A stretch of DNA of 64,000 nucleotides from Erythroxylum novogranatense (taxonomy: Eukaryota; Streptophyta; Magnoliopsida; Malpighiales; Erythroxylaceae): NCBI GenBank assembly GCA_029891385.1, contig CM057225.1, forward strand, positions 10,846,060 to 10,910,059, given 5' to 3'. The notes below the pieces were generated by a model. The model did no database searches and had not been told where the DNA came from. It saw only the letters and a list, made by a program, of their open reading frames with translations. Below, piece by piece: positions 23,213 to 36,826 of the stretch (positions are counted from its first letter, which is position 1; every line of letters begins with the position of its first letter). Position numbers and translations under genes: made by a program.

Positions 23213-24330
23213 GTGAACAAGGGTGATACCTCCCTACTCGCTCTTCTTGTGAACAATCGCATTAAACCAGCTGATTTCTTCATTCATCTTCCTTTCAAGA
23301 AGAGTGAAGATATCAATCCCACCAAGGCTACTCATCTGGGAATAAAGCTTAATGATATGAGTATGGCACAAGAAGAGTGTGCTATCCCTCTTCAGTAAGG
23401 ACTCATTGAGCCTATTAAATTAGAATAGGCTTCTCCAACATTTTATGTCATCAAAACATTTGAATATAAGTGTGGTAAAAAGAGGTTAGTCATTGACTAT
23501 AAACCTCTAAATGTTTTCCTAGGGGATGACAAATTTCCACTTCCGAAGATTAGTACATAGATACTATTTCTGAAGGAAGCTACTATCTTCTCCAAGTTTG
23601 ATCTTAAAGCAAGATTTTGACAACTTGGAATTGACCATCAAGACAAGTACAAGATAGCTTTTTGTATTCCGAACGTCCAATACCAATGAACTGTTATGTA
23701 TTTTAGACTTAAGGTTGCCCCTACATTATTTCAAAAGGCTATGATGAAGATATTTGAGCCCATTCTCCACAATGCATTGATCTACATAGATGACAAAGTG
23801 CTTTACTCAAAAACCCATGAAGAGCTTCAGGCTTTACTTCAAACCTTCTTGGATCTTACGAAGCAACATAAGATTATACTATCAACAAAAATGAGCCATA
23901 TCAGGATGACCCAAATAGATTTTTTTGGGTATGCATTTTCACAATGTATTCTATGGAACTGGTCCACATATTGCCAGTGAACTACTTCACTTTCCTAATG
24001 AAAATCTCACAATCAAACAGATACAACAATTCCTTGAAATTATTAATTATATCTAAGATTTCATTCCTCACGTGGCTAATTATACATCGTCCCTATCAAA
24101 ACTACTTTAAAAGAATCCATCATTATGAGGAAAGGAGCAAACTAGATCCATACATCTAAAGCAAGCCTGTCAACGTCCACCAACCTTGAAGATTGTTGAC
24201 AAAGGCCAGAGCATTATCCAACATTAGAATGCTACTCTCACTAGAAGGATTTCACGCTATAAATTCACCATTCACCTTAACAAAGGTAACATCCTTGTTG
24301 ATTTCCTATCCCTTCTTGCTAGTATAATCG
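23213..24330 (+). pseudogene. Endogenous pararetrovirus reverse transcriptase (plus copy)
   Basis: Plus strand. 23213-23398 encodes the entry to the RT domain (KPADFFIHLPF, NPTKATH, AQEECA). Then, past stops, come KKRLVIDYKPLN (about 23475), FSKFDLKA (about 23595), and 23696-23980 with ALIYIDD. The YIDD catalytic motif is at 23783-23794. The part after RT is frame-broken. The RNase H core is essentially missing: text near 24215 jumps to its C-terminal end (SRYKFTIHLNKGN, about 24255). Family features match Caulimoviridae RT rather than Ty3 elements. Non-functional. Confidence 0.85.
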
Positions 24331-25440
24331 CTACCTTGAACCATATCCCTATCCTCTTTTCCATGGCTGACTTACCTACTATTGTAAGAACAAAGAAGTT
24401 CTTTCCTCTAATTGCTAATGCACCCAATACTGTGGCAGAAGTTGCATCTCTTTCCCGATTGAGCCTGTTTTATTATCTACACCTCTTCCTTAGCCAGACC
24501 AACTCTCCTTACAGTCCCTCTTTATTCAACCTCAAAGCCTCATACCTTAATGTGTTCTTTCTTAATGGTTCACTTTTCAAGAAAGCAATATGATATCTTT
24601 GGGCACTCTTTGCCCTTTATACACGTGCTATCACTTTGCCTCCTCTACAAGTATACCAATATATCTGTGACTGAGTCAGTGAAAGCTCCTTGGTATGGAC
24701 TTTCCTTGAGTGGTATCAACTACTAGAACAATGGAGAAAGCAACTTTCTATATTCATTGAATAACATCTATTATGGGAAGTGCCTTTAAAGAAATAATCT
24801 GCATAATGTTTCTTTATTCTCCATTATCCATACCTCACCGCACGTACTGGTGTAATATATTCAGACAACAGAGTCTTTTTCCATCACGTGTCACTTTACT
24901 GGCTAAGGTACAAAGAAAATGTCTTTAAATCTCTGAGGAATTTTCTTGAGGAGATCATTCATTTTCCTCGACACACACTTGTCATTTTTACTTCTCTTAA
25001 ATGCTACCCAAGAAAATTTATTCCTGGTGAACCTGAAGTGCCAAAAGTAGACATACGAGGTCTAAATAACCCAATCTATTCTGAATCAGATAATGTCACA
25101 CCAATCCAAGATTCCTCCGACACTGCAGGACCTTCACAACCTCTAACTTCCTTCTTACAAGATGCCTAAGACCCCAATGATGACATTTTCACCCCTAATC
25201 AAGAAGAGCTTAATCAATTCCTGCAAAGACTCCACACAAACGATACTAGCCCCAGTAAAAGACAAAGGGCCTATAGAACTCATTATGAAACTGACAACTC
25301 AAGTGATGAAGCATCTCTGTCTAATCTTCAATCGTGGTAAGAATCGATTAGACATAAGTAATGACTAGGATTTCACTCCTCCCAGAATCGATTCAATATA
25401 AGTAATGACTAAGATTCCAGTCCCCCCTGTGGGACCCTTA
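24331..25440 (+). pseudogene. Endogenous pararetrovirus polyprotein C-terminal region (plus copy)
   Basis: Frames at 24336-24593 (LSRLSLFYYLHLFLSQTN) and 24888-25169 (VSLYWLRYKENVFKSLRNF, then an acidic and serine-rich tail) follow RT/RNase H. A diverged second copy lies on the minus strand at 56540-56328 and 53247-53059, which shows the segment is viral and not a fusion. I cannot assign a biochemical role to this C-terminal extension. Stops at several points, for example near 24593 and 25169. Confidence 0.7.
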
Positions 25441-25515
25441 TATTAGTTGTCTTCATAATTATATGTCTTTTCTAAAGTGTCATTATGTTTGTAAAAGAAT
25501 CTTTTGGGGACCACA
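25441..25515 (+). pseudogene. Viral intergenic region, first part (plus copy)
   Basis: Non-coding viral sequence (GACCCTTATATTAGTTGTCTT onward). It matches the minus-strand copy at 49640-49715. Its last five bases, CCACA (25511-25515), are duplicated at 29896-29900 around a retroelement. Confidence 0.7.
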
Positions 25516-25562
25516 TGTTAGGTCCGAAACCCAACTACTTAAACTTAACACTTTCACTCTAT

Positions 25563-25574
25563 GCTCTGATACCA
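25563..25574 (-). other. Primer-binding site, minus strand
   Basis: The reverse complement reads TGGTATCAGAGC, four bases from the LTR end at 25579. It fixes the element's orientation. Confidence 0.88.
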
Positions 25575-27541
25575 TAAATGTTGGGACCCGATCCGAAAAC
25601 CGGATCCCAATCGGAAAAGCAGAATGAAAAACGGAATCGAATGGAAACGGAAATTTCGCATCGAAATTTCGAATCAGAAAACAAAGCATAAGAATCGAAA
25701 GCGAAGCGCATACTCAAACAAATGCAAATCGAATCGAATACCAAATCGATGTAAATCAATAGAATCGAATCATAAGGCGGGATAAGCGAAATAATCAATT
25801 AAATCTGAAACATATCAGACATCCGAGAACAATAATCAAAGAAAACGATCGAATGAACATAATCGCGTTGGAAACCCTAAGACATACCATTAGAAATCCG
25901 GTATAAATTTTTTTTTCTTTCTTATTCCTTGTCTTTTCTTTCTTAATCACTTTATTTCATTACATACAAAATCATCATATGCTTGAATACTCATACAAAT
26001 CCCAAATCGCACTCAAATCATAATAAACTTCTTAACATTAATACCAATCTCATAAATCCATCTTTCATACATCTAAATTTTTATTTTTCTTCTTTTCAAT
26101 TTATTTTCTAACGAAAATTAAAAAGATAATGGCTTCATTTATCCTATCCCAAAATTCTGCAAAGCCAAAATACACTTCTAATATCACAAAATCCGAATCA
26201 TCGGACTCTCCGTCCGGAATCCAAACACCAGCAACAAACGCAATCTTAGTTCTAAACACTTCAATCAAATTCCCATATCAATTAACAATATATTTTCCCA
26301 AAATCATACACAATTTCATATACAATTTTCAAAATTATTTACAATTAAAGATTTTAAATCCGTACATCAACCTCTTCATTCTTTTGCATCAACCCAATAT
26401 ACACAATTACATACAAACTTCATAAATCATATACTTACATGGCAATTTAAGCCATATCCAATTTTAATACCAAAATCTCAATTTACACAAAAAATCCAAA
26501 TACTACAAAATCGAATCGAATGTCTTGACACTCTTTCATTCGATCTCCTGCACGAAACCTGGAGATGGGGATGAAAGGAGGGTGAGCTCTAAGCTCGTGG
26601 GTAACATATTTATAAACTGAATAATAAGCGAAATCAATTTTCATAAACTTTTGCCAAAAGGCTTAGTTTTCAAACTTTTCAACTTTCAAATATTTTCTCA
26701 AACCCTTTTCAATTTTCCAAACTTTTCATATCAAATTTCTATAGTTTCATGGTTGAAAACCCTTTTCTCATTTTCAAAATTTCTCATAAACATGAATGCA
26801 ATCACATCGGAGAAATTTTACGCACCTAAACAAAATCAAAATCACATAACATAACAAAATGGTTTGGTTTTGGTCTAACAGACGTCGCACACATTCAAGA
26901 GCGGTCATATGCGCAAACAAGTGAATGAGGGGAGTCCGAAATCGAACTCCTAAGCCACTCATGGCGTGGGAGAAGGCTATCAGAGGGAGACAGTGCATTG
27001 ACTCTACGGAGGGGACCTGACCAAACACATACAATTCACATATTCATGCTTAAAACAAGTAGATTGCCCGAAGGCACTTTTCAAAATTTCACATTTTCAT
27101 GTCGTGTCTTACTAGACACAGTTACATTCACTAAGCACATAATTTCATATGTCATGCTGCAAAAATACAAATTCACCAATCAATTTCTTACAAATTCACA
27201 ATCATTTTATATAACAATCATATTCAATAACTCAATTAATCGTATATCATTCAAATGCATAAAAAAGAGTGCAAGTATTTTTTTCAACCCACAATCAATA
27301 TATATTAATGCATAAACAGCATGGTTCACATTTTTCAAAAATGCGAAACACAATTTTCATAAATCTCAGTATTCTCAAATTTTTCTACAATTTTCCCAAA
27401 TCATTTTCAAACATTTTAACGTAAATCTTTGAATAATTATTTTCAAATCCTTTGAAAACATAATTTCAAAATATTATTCTTTTCTTGATTTTCAAAATCA
27501 CATAATTTACTCATGATTCAAAATATCAATACATCACCCAC

Positions 27542-27617
27542 CTCGAATTGACACTAATACTTTGCCCAAAGCATCGAATCTCCAAATTCCTTCTTCTTTC
27601 CTCAACTTTAAAATTCC
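27542..27617 (-). other. Putative 76-nt LTR micro-exon (minus B element)
   Basis: On the minus strand it is flanked by GGCTTAG and GTGGGTGATG. It is the same length as in the B LTRs at 14975 and 34645. A first donor lies near 28034 (GAGGTAAGAGG on the minus strand). Confidence 0.45.
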
Positions 27618-29793
27618 CTAAGCCATAATTATCCAAAATAAATATCATAATTCACTTAATTCTTCAAATTGGACTTAGAAAATACCAATTCCATATAAAA
27701 TCAATCTATCTAAATCATAAATTCCAAAATTCCCCAAATCTTAAAATTGGCCTAAACCAATTTATCCAAATTCAATACCATAAAATACAATTTCTTCAAA
27801 ATTAACTTCATATTCCACAAACCCATATCATTATCTATAATTCTACACCAAAATTTCACAAAATTCTTAATCACAAAATTAAACCTAAACCTTAATCAAA
27901 TTTCCATCCAAAATTAAACACAACCTAAAGCATATATATCAAAATCAACTTCATAAATCACAAACCCAAGTCCTTATCCATGTTTCTAAACCAAAAATTC
28001 ATCAAAATCTTAAAGCTTAAAATTTCCTCTTACCTCATTTCTCCTCCAATTTTCGAATTTCTTGGCTCATGAAGATGCTCTCTTCATTCTCCATCCATTT
28101 CCTTCTTGAAAAAATCCCAAAAGCCTTAAGAATCAAGTAGAAAAATGGAAACTTACCTTTCTCCCTCTTCTTTTCTCCATAACCGAATTCTTCTCCTCTC
28201 TTCTTTTTCTTATTTTCTTCTTCCTTTTCTTCTGATTTTCCAGCCACTTTCGTGGCTTTATTATGCCCAAAACGACATCCCCTTTTTGTGTTTCATTAAT
28301 GAAGGTCAAAAGACCATATTGCCCCTCCATTCAAAGCTTAAAGTCATGCTTACTTGCGGGTTGATTCGCACTATCAATTTGAAGAAATTTGTCAAAACTT
28401 CCTTCTAAAGAAATGTTCCTCTCAATCATACGAATCCAACGCCACCAATCACACTCAATTCGGATCAGAAACGAAGAAGTTATAGCCAAAATACTATCGG
28501 ACCTTCACAAAATCCGAGACTGAACATTAACATAACTTCAGTCCAGAAATTAACAATCTTAGGGATGAATTTAAATTTCGATCCCTTCACAAGAGTTGTA
28601 GCCCTATATATTAACTTTATTTTTCCTCAAAACTCAACTCAATCGGAGTTATACAGCTCCCGAAATTCGCAAAATACCGAACAATGTTCAGAAATTATCC
28701 AACTGAAAACCTATAACCAAATCTCTCACTTAGGTTCAATCAATCTCTTTCCATTTAATCTCTTAAAAATCATAATTCTTCATAAAAATGAACGTAATTT
28801 TCTTAGGAATCCAACGCTTCAAGAATCAAATCAATCGGATGTCGGACGAAGGAATTATAAGCAAAAGATTACGAAAGGGATCGGATAAAGAAACGAAGTA
28901 ACGGAACTTCAAAACCAAACTTTTCAAAAATCATATCTCTCGATCCGTAACTCAGAATTTGACAAATTTGGTGTCAATAAAAATATCAAAGGAAGCTCTA
29001 CAACTTCCCTGAAGTACTCAAAATCAAATTAGGTCTCGAAAAGGTCAAAACCTCAATCAAAGATTACATCCAAAACGACTTTTCCTAAACGACTTCCAAT
29101 TTTTAATCGCTCATAACTCCTAGCCTCGATATCGAAAAATTGCAAACTTCATATCAATGGAAAGATAAAAACATTATCTAAAACTTTCATGAAGATCACG
29201 TACTCTAATTCAAACTAAATCCATACGACGAGTGGCCTCAAAGCATAGAACACACAAATATATACTTAATAGCATTTTCAAAACAAATCATATCTTCATA
29301 AAGTCATATCTTTCAATCCCGACATCGAAAAATAGCAAACTTTATGTCCACAAAAAGCTCTCGACAGAGGCTACAATGTTCATGTTGATCACTTTCTCGA
29401 ATTTTGCCTAAATCAAAAAGTCAACTTTTTCCTCAAAAAGTCAAACTTCAAGCGAACTTTGACTGATCATAACTCTCACTCCCGATATCGAAAAATATCA
29501 AACTTTATGGCTACAGAAAGCTCTTGACATAAACTACAAATTTTCATAAGATAATTTTCTCAAATTCTCCCAAAATCAAAAAGTCAACTCCCAAGTCAAA
29601 CAATTTTATCTCCAAAAGTCAAACTTTCTAAATTCTTCAAATTTTCACACTTTTTCTTTTTAATTCTTGCTATTTAACTTCATTTCAATCAACTCATCCA
29701 CTTGAACTTTTATAAACTATACCAATCTCCACAATTATCAAATACATCAATATCCAATAATGCTTTTCTCATAAGTTTCCTTAAAGCATACAT

Positions 29794-29798
<5 letters not shown>

Positions 29799-29838
<40 letters not shown>
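29799..29838. repeat. (AT)20 microsatellite
   Basis: An uninterrupted AT dinucleotide run in the U3 of the minus-strand B LTR. Confidence 0.95.
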
Positions 29839-29840
<2 letters not shown>

Positions 29841-29895
29841 CACTTATTTTATATCCTTTCTTATTTTAAATTCCACTTAAAATCAGGGTCCAACA

Positions 29896-30065
29896 CCACA
29901 TCCTCTTTAAATATTCTTTCTTATTGCTTAGGAATATTTGGGACCTATGTGTTTCACAATTATTCTCATTTTCAGTATTTGCTTTCTTAAAGTAGCCAAG
30001 ATCATACATAGGGAATATATTCCTTATCTAAAGTTATTTTTTTATTCCCTTGTTTAGTCTATAAA
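29896..30065 (+). pseudogene. Viral intergenic region and promoter, middle part (plus copy)
   Basis: This continues 25515 and is homologous to the minus-strand copy at 49455-49620. It includes GGGAATATATTCC and ends at CTATAAA, the viral TATA box, which is cut by the next LTR: ATAAA at 30061-30065 reappears at 48888-48892, followed by AGCAAGG. Confidence 0.75.
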
Positions 30066-33000
30066 TGTTGGATCCCAAACCTTTCTATTAAATGAGAAAT
30101 TGTTGACGATTATTTATGTGTAGAGAAAAGGAAAAATCTTGAATTTGAAATAAAATGGCAAAAATGGTTTAGGTACAAGATGGGGTATATATGATATGTT
30201 GGAAGTTAAAATCTGGAAAATGTATATGTTCATTGAGTATGCTTCGGTGTTTTAGCCATAACTTTTGCTCTAGTTATCCAAATGAGATGATTTTTTATTT
30301 GGATTAAATTAGAGAGATAAGGCTACAATCTGTCTGATGAAATCAAGTTTTTATTTAGTCTTTAATAATGTCAATTTTTGGTTGGAAGTTGAGCACAGAA
30401 TATTGTTTCGGATATAAACAGTCTGAAAACGGTTGGTGTATAAATTTTAGACTATGGAACCAAAATTGAATGCTTTTGATGTCATTAGAAAATTAAGACA
30501 ATGAGGAACATTTTTTAAAAGGAAGTGTTACCAAATTTCTTCAATTGCATGATTAGAATAAGGTCTTGATTTTTGGAAGGAGTTAAGTATGACTTAAATG
30601 AATTTTGAGGCATGGATAGATTATTTATGTTATTTTTATGAAATTAATTAGCATGTTAATGGGAGTTAATTAGCATGTTAATTTTAGCAAGACCATATGA
30701 CATGGATTAAATTGAATTAAGGTGGTAAGATTGCATGAGGGGCAAAATTAGCAAGCCACTTAAACTTTTAAGTTATAAGGCTTATAAGGAAGGGTATAAG
30801 GGTCATTTTTCACTCATTAATGGCAAGATTGTAAATAAGAAGTGGAGGCTTCTTTTTAAGGGAGAGAGGAGCACGAAAATTAGAAGAAAAGAACAAGAAA
30901 AGAGAGAAGAGAGTGAGAGGTTCGGTGGAGAGAAAGAAGAAAGAAGAAAAGAAGCTAGGTCTTGATTTTTCTTGGTTTTCAAGATGGATTTTAAGTTGAT
31001 TCAAGAAGGAAAAAGGTGGAAGAAGATGAGAGCTTCCATATGATCCAAGAAACTCCTCATTTGGTGAAGGATCAAGGTAAGGGCATTTTTTATTTGTTGG
31101 ATTTTTGAAAGGGTTTTGGTGTATATAGCTTAATAATGGTATGAGTTTAAGTTTTCTAAGACCAATTTTGGTTATTATGTCTTATGAGTTGTTCAATTTG
31201 GATGCCTATTGATTAGAAATTTTTGCCATTGATGAAGGAGATTAAGAAAGGCAAGAGGAGCAAGAGGAGATGCATTTTGAACAAGTATTAAGCAAGGAAT
31301 TAAGGTGGGTTTCATGTTTATAATTTGAGTAATGAGCCATAATTGTTTTCTTTTGAATCAAAAGAGTAAAATGATTTCAATTTCTTCATTAATTATTACT
31401 TTTATTAGTTTGATTGATTGAGAAATCGCTACATGAAAGGGTTTTTTTTTTAATGTACATTTATTGTTCTTTAAAATAGTTTGAAAATGTGTCGTAAGTG
31501 TTCGTATATGAATTTTGTGAATGAATTTTGAGTGATATGGGAATGGTTTCAAATTGTTCCAAAATTGTTGTATTTTGTGGCTTTTGGATGATTTGAGTAA
31601 TGTTTATATGATTGGTATGAGATTTTGGTTGATGAATTGTGAAATGTTGATGAGAAGGCTTATGAAATGTGTCATGTGCATGACAAACAAGTTTTTGAAA
31701 TGTGCCATTAGGCAATCCGTTCTCAAGTTGTGAAATGCATGTTATGTGGGTTTGGTTAGGTCCCTTAAGTATGTCAAGTGCACTTGTCAAAAGGCTTCTC
31801 CTGCTTGCCCGCTAGTGACATGGAGCTCCCTCAAGGACTCCCCTAAGTTCACCGCTACATAAGACCGCTATGCGGAAATGTGTAGTACGTTCTATTTTTG
31901 GACCAACCTAGACCATTATGATGTGTTATGTGTTCATGATGTGTGACAAGTTTCAATGAAGTCATGATTTATGATGTTTATGAATTTCTTGATAAGTTGT
32001 GAAGTTTGAAAATATGTGATATGGATTTCAATTTGAACTTTATAATAGAAATAAATACTTCAATGGTTTTTGTTTATTTCTTGGTTATAAACTTGTTACC
32101 CACGAGCATTAAGCTCACCTGTAACATCCCATCACTGATGGGAAGAGTGAAATGATAATTTGAAACGGGTTAGGAATGTTTAAACATATCTCGGCATGCA
32201 CATGCATCATATGGCCTCTATATGTATATGATTGGCAATTTTTTTGCACATGCACATAATTGTACATGCATTCATGACATTTCCCGGCATATGTGATTAT
32301 TGTGAAAAATGTATTATATGTGTTTGAAAAATAGAATTGGAGTGATTTATGTGTGCTTTCCATTTTTAGGGATTTTTATAAATTTTTCTGGACTTTTTGG
32401 AGAAAAATGTCCGGACCGAAAAAATTGTCAAGTGGCGGACTAACTAGTTTCCGGTACTGAAAAAGACTGTCCAATGATACTGGAACATTAGACATATGAT
32501 TTTAGGAATTATAAACTTTGAGCCATTAAAATTTGGAGACAAATTGAACTAGAAATTGAATTGAAATTGGGAAGAATCTTAAGAGGGTTTAAGAAAAAAG
32601 ACAAGTGGCAAGTGACACATATCACTTGCCTACTACGTTGGACCCCGAACTTTCCTTGAAATTTTGAAGTGTCAAGTGACATGAAAATGAGGAAATTAGA
32701 ATGAATAAATAAAAAGAAAATTTTTACTTAAGATAGGCGAAAAATGCTTTTGTTATTGAGGTTTATGTTATGGTATGGCCTAATATGGCGTTTGAAGTTT
32801 AAATGAAATTGTTAGTGAATAAATTGCTTTAATGGAGTTAAAAATTTAAGAAATAAAGAGAAAAGAGTGAAAATATGAAGAATTAAGAAAAGTTTGACTT
32901 TTTGGTCATTGAGAGTTGACTTTTTGATTTAGGCCAAATTTGAAAAAATAATCTTCATGAAACTTGTAGCTTATGTTAAGAGCTTTCCGTCTCCATAAAG

Positions 33001-34644
33001 TTTGATATTTTTCGATATCGGGAGTAAAAGTAATGATCAGTCAAAGTTTGTTTTGTAAAAATATCTTTAAGTGTACATTTGCGTGTACTCGACTTTGAGG
33101 CCACTCGTCGTATGGATTTAGTCTGAATTGGAGTAAGTGGTCTTCAAGAAAGTTGTAGCATGTCTATCAATCTTTCTGACGCTATAAAGTATGCAATTTT
33201 TGGATGTGGTAATTGGAAGATATGAAATTTGAAATTTTGGAGTTTGTTTAGGTGATGTTTAACAGCGCAGTAACTTTGACTAGGTTTTTAACCCCTTTAG
33301 AGATGGAATTAATTTTTGAGTTCTTCATGGAAGTTGTAGAGCTTCCTTTTATCTTTCCATCAATATCAAATTTGTTAATTTTGGAGTTCGAGAACAAAAG
33401 ATATGATTTGAAAATTCTGAAATTTTATGCAGCTCTAGATTCTATTCTTAGGCGTGCCCACGCCTAATCTTTGAATTTTTCCTTCACTTATAATTTTTTT
33501 GTTTGACATCCGATTGACTTGGTTTTTGAAGCGTTGGATTCCTAAGACAATTAGGTACATTTTCATGGAAATTTATGATTTTTAGGAGATTAAATGGAAA
33601 GAGATTGATTGAATCAAAGACAGAGGATTGGTTAAAGGTTATGAGTTAGATAATTTTCTGAACATGGTTCAGTATTTCACAAAATTCGGGATCTGTAGAG
33701 ATCCAATTGAACCGATTCTTTTTGAAAAATAAAATAGAGACATGGGGCTACAAATCATGTGAAGGGATCGAAGTTCAATTTAGCCCCTAAGGTGTTCAAT
33801 TTCTGGAGTGAAGTTTGGCGTAAGGTTCAATCGTGGTTAAGTTCAGGTCTGAAAGTATTTTGGCTATAATTCCTTCATTTCTAAACTGATTTGAGCGTTT
33901 TTGGTGTTGTTAGAAACGTTATACATAGAGGAACACTTCTCTAGAAGGAAGTGTTACCAAATTATTTCATTTTCCTGCTCAAATTAAGGAGGCAAGATGA
34001 CAGTTTTTGTTTAAAGGCAAAATGAAGGGCAAATTAGGAAGTTCACTTAAGTTATATTGTTAGGAGGCTTATATGCAAGGGTCTTTTGGTCATTTACCAT
34101 TCATTAAAAAGAAGATTGAAGGGTTTCCGTATGAACAGGGAGTGAAGCACGATGGTTTCAAAACAAAAGAAAGAAAAGAAATAAACAAAGAGAGAAGAGA
34201 GAAAGAGGGATGCGAAGGTGGAGAACAAGAGGAGAGGTTAGGTTTTGGTTTTCCATGGGTTTCAAGAGGCATTTTTCGAGTTTCTTCAAGGGGGAAAAGA
34301 GGGAGGAGCTCAAAAGCTCCAACATGAGCCAATAAATTCGAAATTTGATGAAGAGTTTAAGGTAAGAGATGTTTTCAATCTTTGAAATTTTAGTGAGATC
34401 TTGGTTTAGATAGCTTGGAAAGGTTATGGGATTGGGTTTTCCAAGGTTAATTTAAGTGATTATGCTATGATGATGTTCAATTTTGGATAATTGGAAATTA
34501 GGGCTTATGCCCAATTTGTATGATTTGGGGTTTTTGGAAATTGTTGATTTAGAAGGCTTGAAATTATGATGAGTTTGTGAATTCTTAAGTTAATTTTGAG
34601 GATTATGATTTTTATAATGTTGAATTTTGATGTTTATGTCTTAG

Positions 34645-34720
34645 GAAATTTTAAATTGGAGGAAAGAAGAAAGGCTTTGGAGAATTGAAGTGTGGATCAA
34701 GTTTCTAACATGGAATTGAG
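34645..34720 (+). other. Putative 76-nt LTR micro-exon (nested B)
   Basis: It is flanked by GTCTTAG and GTGGGTAGC. The first intron would be 283 bp, close to the 281 and 286 bp of two other B copies. Confidence 0.45.
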
Positions 34721-36795
34721 GTGGGTAGCATATTTATATTTCGATTTGTAAGCTATATATGAATTTTCGAAAATTAAAGAAAGCAAAAAAAATTGGGTTT
34801 TTGATAAATTATCGTTTATGTAAATGTTTAAAAAATGATTATTAATGTTTGAAATTATGATTTCGAATGATTAAAATTATTAATTTAAAATGTTTTTGAT
34901 AAAGTGGAAAAAATATCCAAATTTCTATTTATGAATGAGTTGATAATTGTGACATTCATTGATTTTTGAATGTTTTGATAAAATTGAATCATTGTGTTTG
35001 AATGTTTTAATAATTGCTAAATGTTGCATTCTTGAATGTTTGAGAATGTGTTATGTTATGTTAATTGGATTGAAGTTGTGACATTTGAATGAATTTGTGT
35101 TTGATTAGAACATGAGTATAAGATTTTAGTTTTTTTAAAAGGTGCCTCCGGGCATTTTGATTTCGAGTATGAAAGGTGTTATATGGGTATGTATTTTTGT
35201 TCGGTTGATTGTTGATGATGAAGTAGAATTTGAGGAATGTATTTAGAGATATTTTGAGGTTAATTCATGTGGAAAGTGAAGGTAGAAAAGGAAGAATGAG
35301 TAATTTGGGGTTGCTGCCATTTTGAGATAGTTTTAGGGATTATTTGAAATTGGTTTGGAGTTGGGAGATTGAGGATGATGGATATTGAAGTGGTTTTGTG
35401 CAGGTATATGAAGTTTGGATGAGAAAATTGAAGATTGGCTAGTTGAATTTTTAAAGGAGGTGCTGCCAAAATTTTTGCAAAATTTGACAGAAACTTCGCT
35501 TAGATTTTAGACCCTCTTAGAGCTTAATTTGGATTGAGAAGTCTTCTTGAAGATTATATAACATGTTTAGAGCTTTCCAATGATATATAATTTGTCACAT
35601 TTGGACCTAGAATGAAAAAGCTATAAGGGTTGAAAGTTTTCAGTTATTGTTGATAAGGTTTAGGATTGTGCAGTACCTTTGGAGGGGTTTTTCACCCTCT
35701 TAGAGACTGATTTGATTTTTTCTTTCTTCATAGAAAATGTAGAGTATCTTTTCCCCTTTCCAATGAGGTATAATTTGAAATTATTGGAGTTAGGAATAAA
35801 AAGTTATGAGGTTGGGAAGATCACAGTTATTGTTCATTTGGTAAGGGTTACTGTTCCATTGGTGAATATATAGGTAGTAGCTTTAGGAGTGTTTTTACCT
35901 CTTTAAATGATTGAATTGATTTTTTCTCCCTTCATGAAACTTGTAGATCATCTTCTCTTCTTTCCAATGATTTATAATGTGCAATTTTTGGAGTTAAGAG
36001 TAAAAAGTTATGAGATTGGAAAGAAAACAGTTACTGTTCATGTAGACAATTTACTGTTCCATTGGTCTTTTATAGGCAGAAACTTTGAGAGTGTTTTTAC
36101 CTCTTTTAAGGACTGAACTGACTTTTGCACTTGTCATGAAATTTGTAGATATTCTTTTTATCTTTCCATAGAGGTAAAATGTGACATTTTTTGACTATTG
36201 TATCAAAAGATATGATTTTCCAAACTTTGGGTCTGGTTTAGGATAATTTCCAAATGGGACAGAAACTTGAAGCAACTTTGGACCCCCTTAATGGCCGAAT
36301 TAGGCTTTAAATCCTTCTTGAAAGTTGTAGAGGCATGTCTTAGCTTTGTAATGAGGGATCATATACTACTTTTAGATGTAGGGATTGAAAGTTATGAATT
36401 TGTAAGTTATGGTTAAGGTTCAGGTTATATGTTGGTTTAATGCCCTTAAACAGGGCAGCCACAATATGGGGAGATTTTGATCTAGTTAGAGGTGGATTTT
36501 TGTTTCTAATTCCTTCATGAGAATTGTTGTATTTTTTCTAATCTTTTTATTGCTATATGAATTTATGTGAATTTGTAATGTCAATGTGTCTAGTACGACA
36601 CGATATGAGAATATGAAAACTAAAGTTTCGAAATGTGCCTTCGGGTAATTTGATTTTCGAGTATGATATGTGTTATGTGGGTTTGGTTAGGTCCCATAAG
36701 TTAGAGTCAGTGCACTGTCTCATTTTTAAAAGGCTTCTCCAGCCTGCCCGCTAGTGGCACTGGAGTTCCGATTTCAGACTCCCATAAGTTCACGG

Positions 36796-36826
36796 CTGCA
36801 CAAGACCGCTATGCGGGACTGTGCAG
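36796..36826 (+). other. Conserved hairpin in GC block
   Basis: Outer arms CTGCACA (36796-36802) and TGTGCAG (36820-36826) enclose an inner stem CCGC/GCGG with loop TAT. In the C LTR the outer arms are CTACACAT and ATGTGTAG (42134-42164), a compensatory change that keeps pairing. Confidence 0.6.

Larger units (their letters stand above)
25516..29895 (-). mobile_element. Truncated group B element: LTR, PBS, 3' stub; TSD CCACA
   Basis: Minus strand. A complete B LTR (29895 to 25579, 4317 bp) is followed by spacer, primer-binding site (25563-25574) and only about 47 bp more, ending TTTCGGACCTAACA at 25516. CCACA flanks both ends, so the deletion joined the start of the internal region to the last bases of the 3' LTR, or replaced one end by another LTR terminus. 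The LTR has the usual repeat units (29000-29600), a 76-nt block (27542-27617), a GC block (26870-27020) and a CACC tract (26580). ORFs in this interval are shadows. Confidence 0.85.

Noticed and set aside
23213..25440. Ty3/gypsy pol of one of the LTR elements
   Set aside because: The domain text, the C-terminal extension and linkage to a movement protein and TATA-bearing intergenic region fit Caulimoviridae. It is also interrupted by, not enclosed within, the LTRs.
34073..34332. Complementary 84-aa and 80-aa ORFs
   Set aside because: They lie in the purine-rich leader shared by all B LTRs, where sequence drifts with indels; no protein family features.
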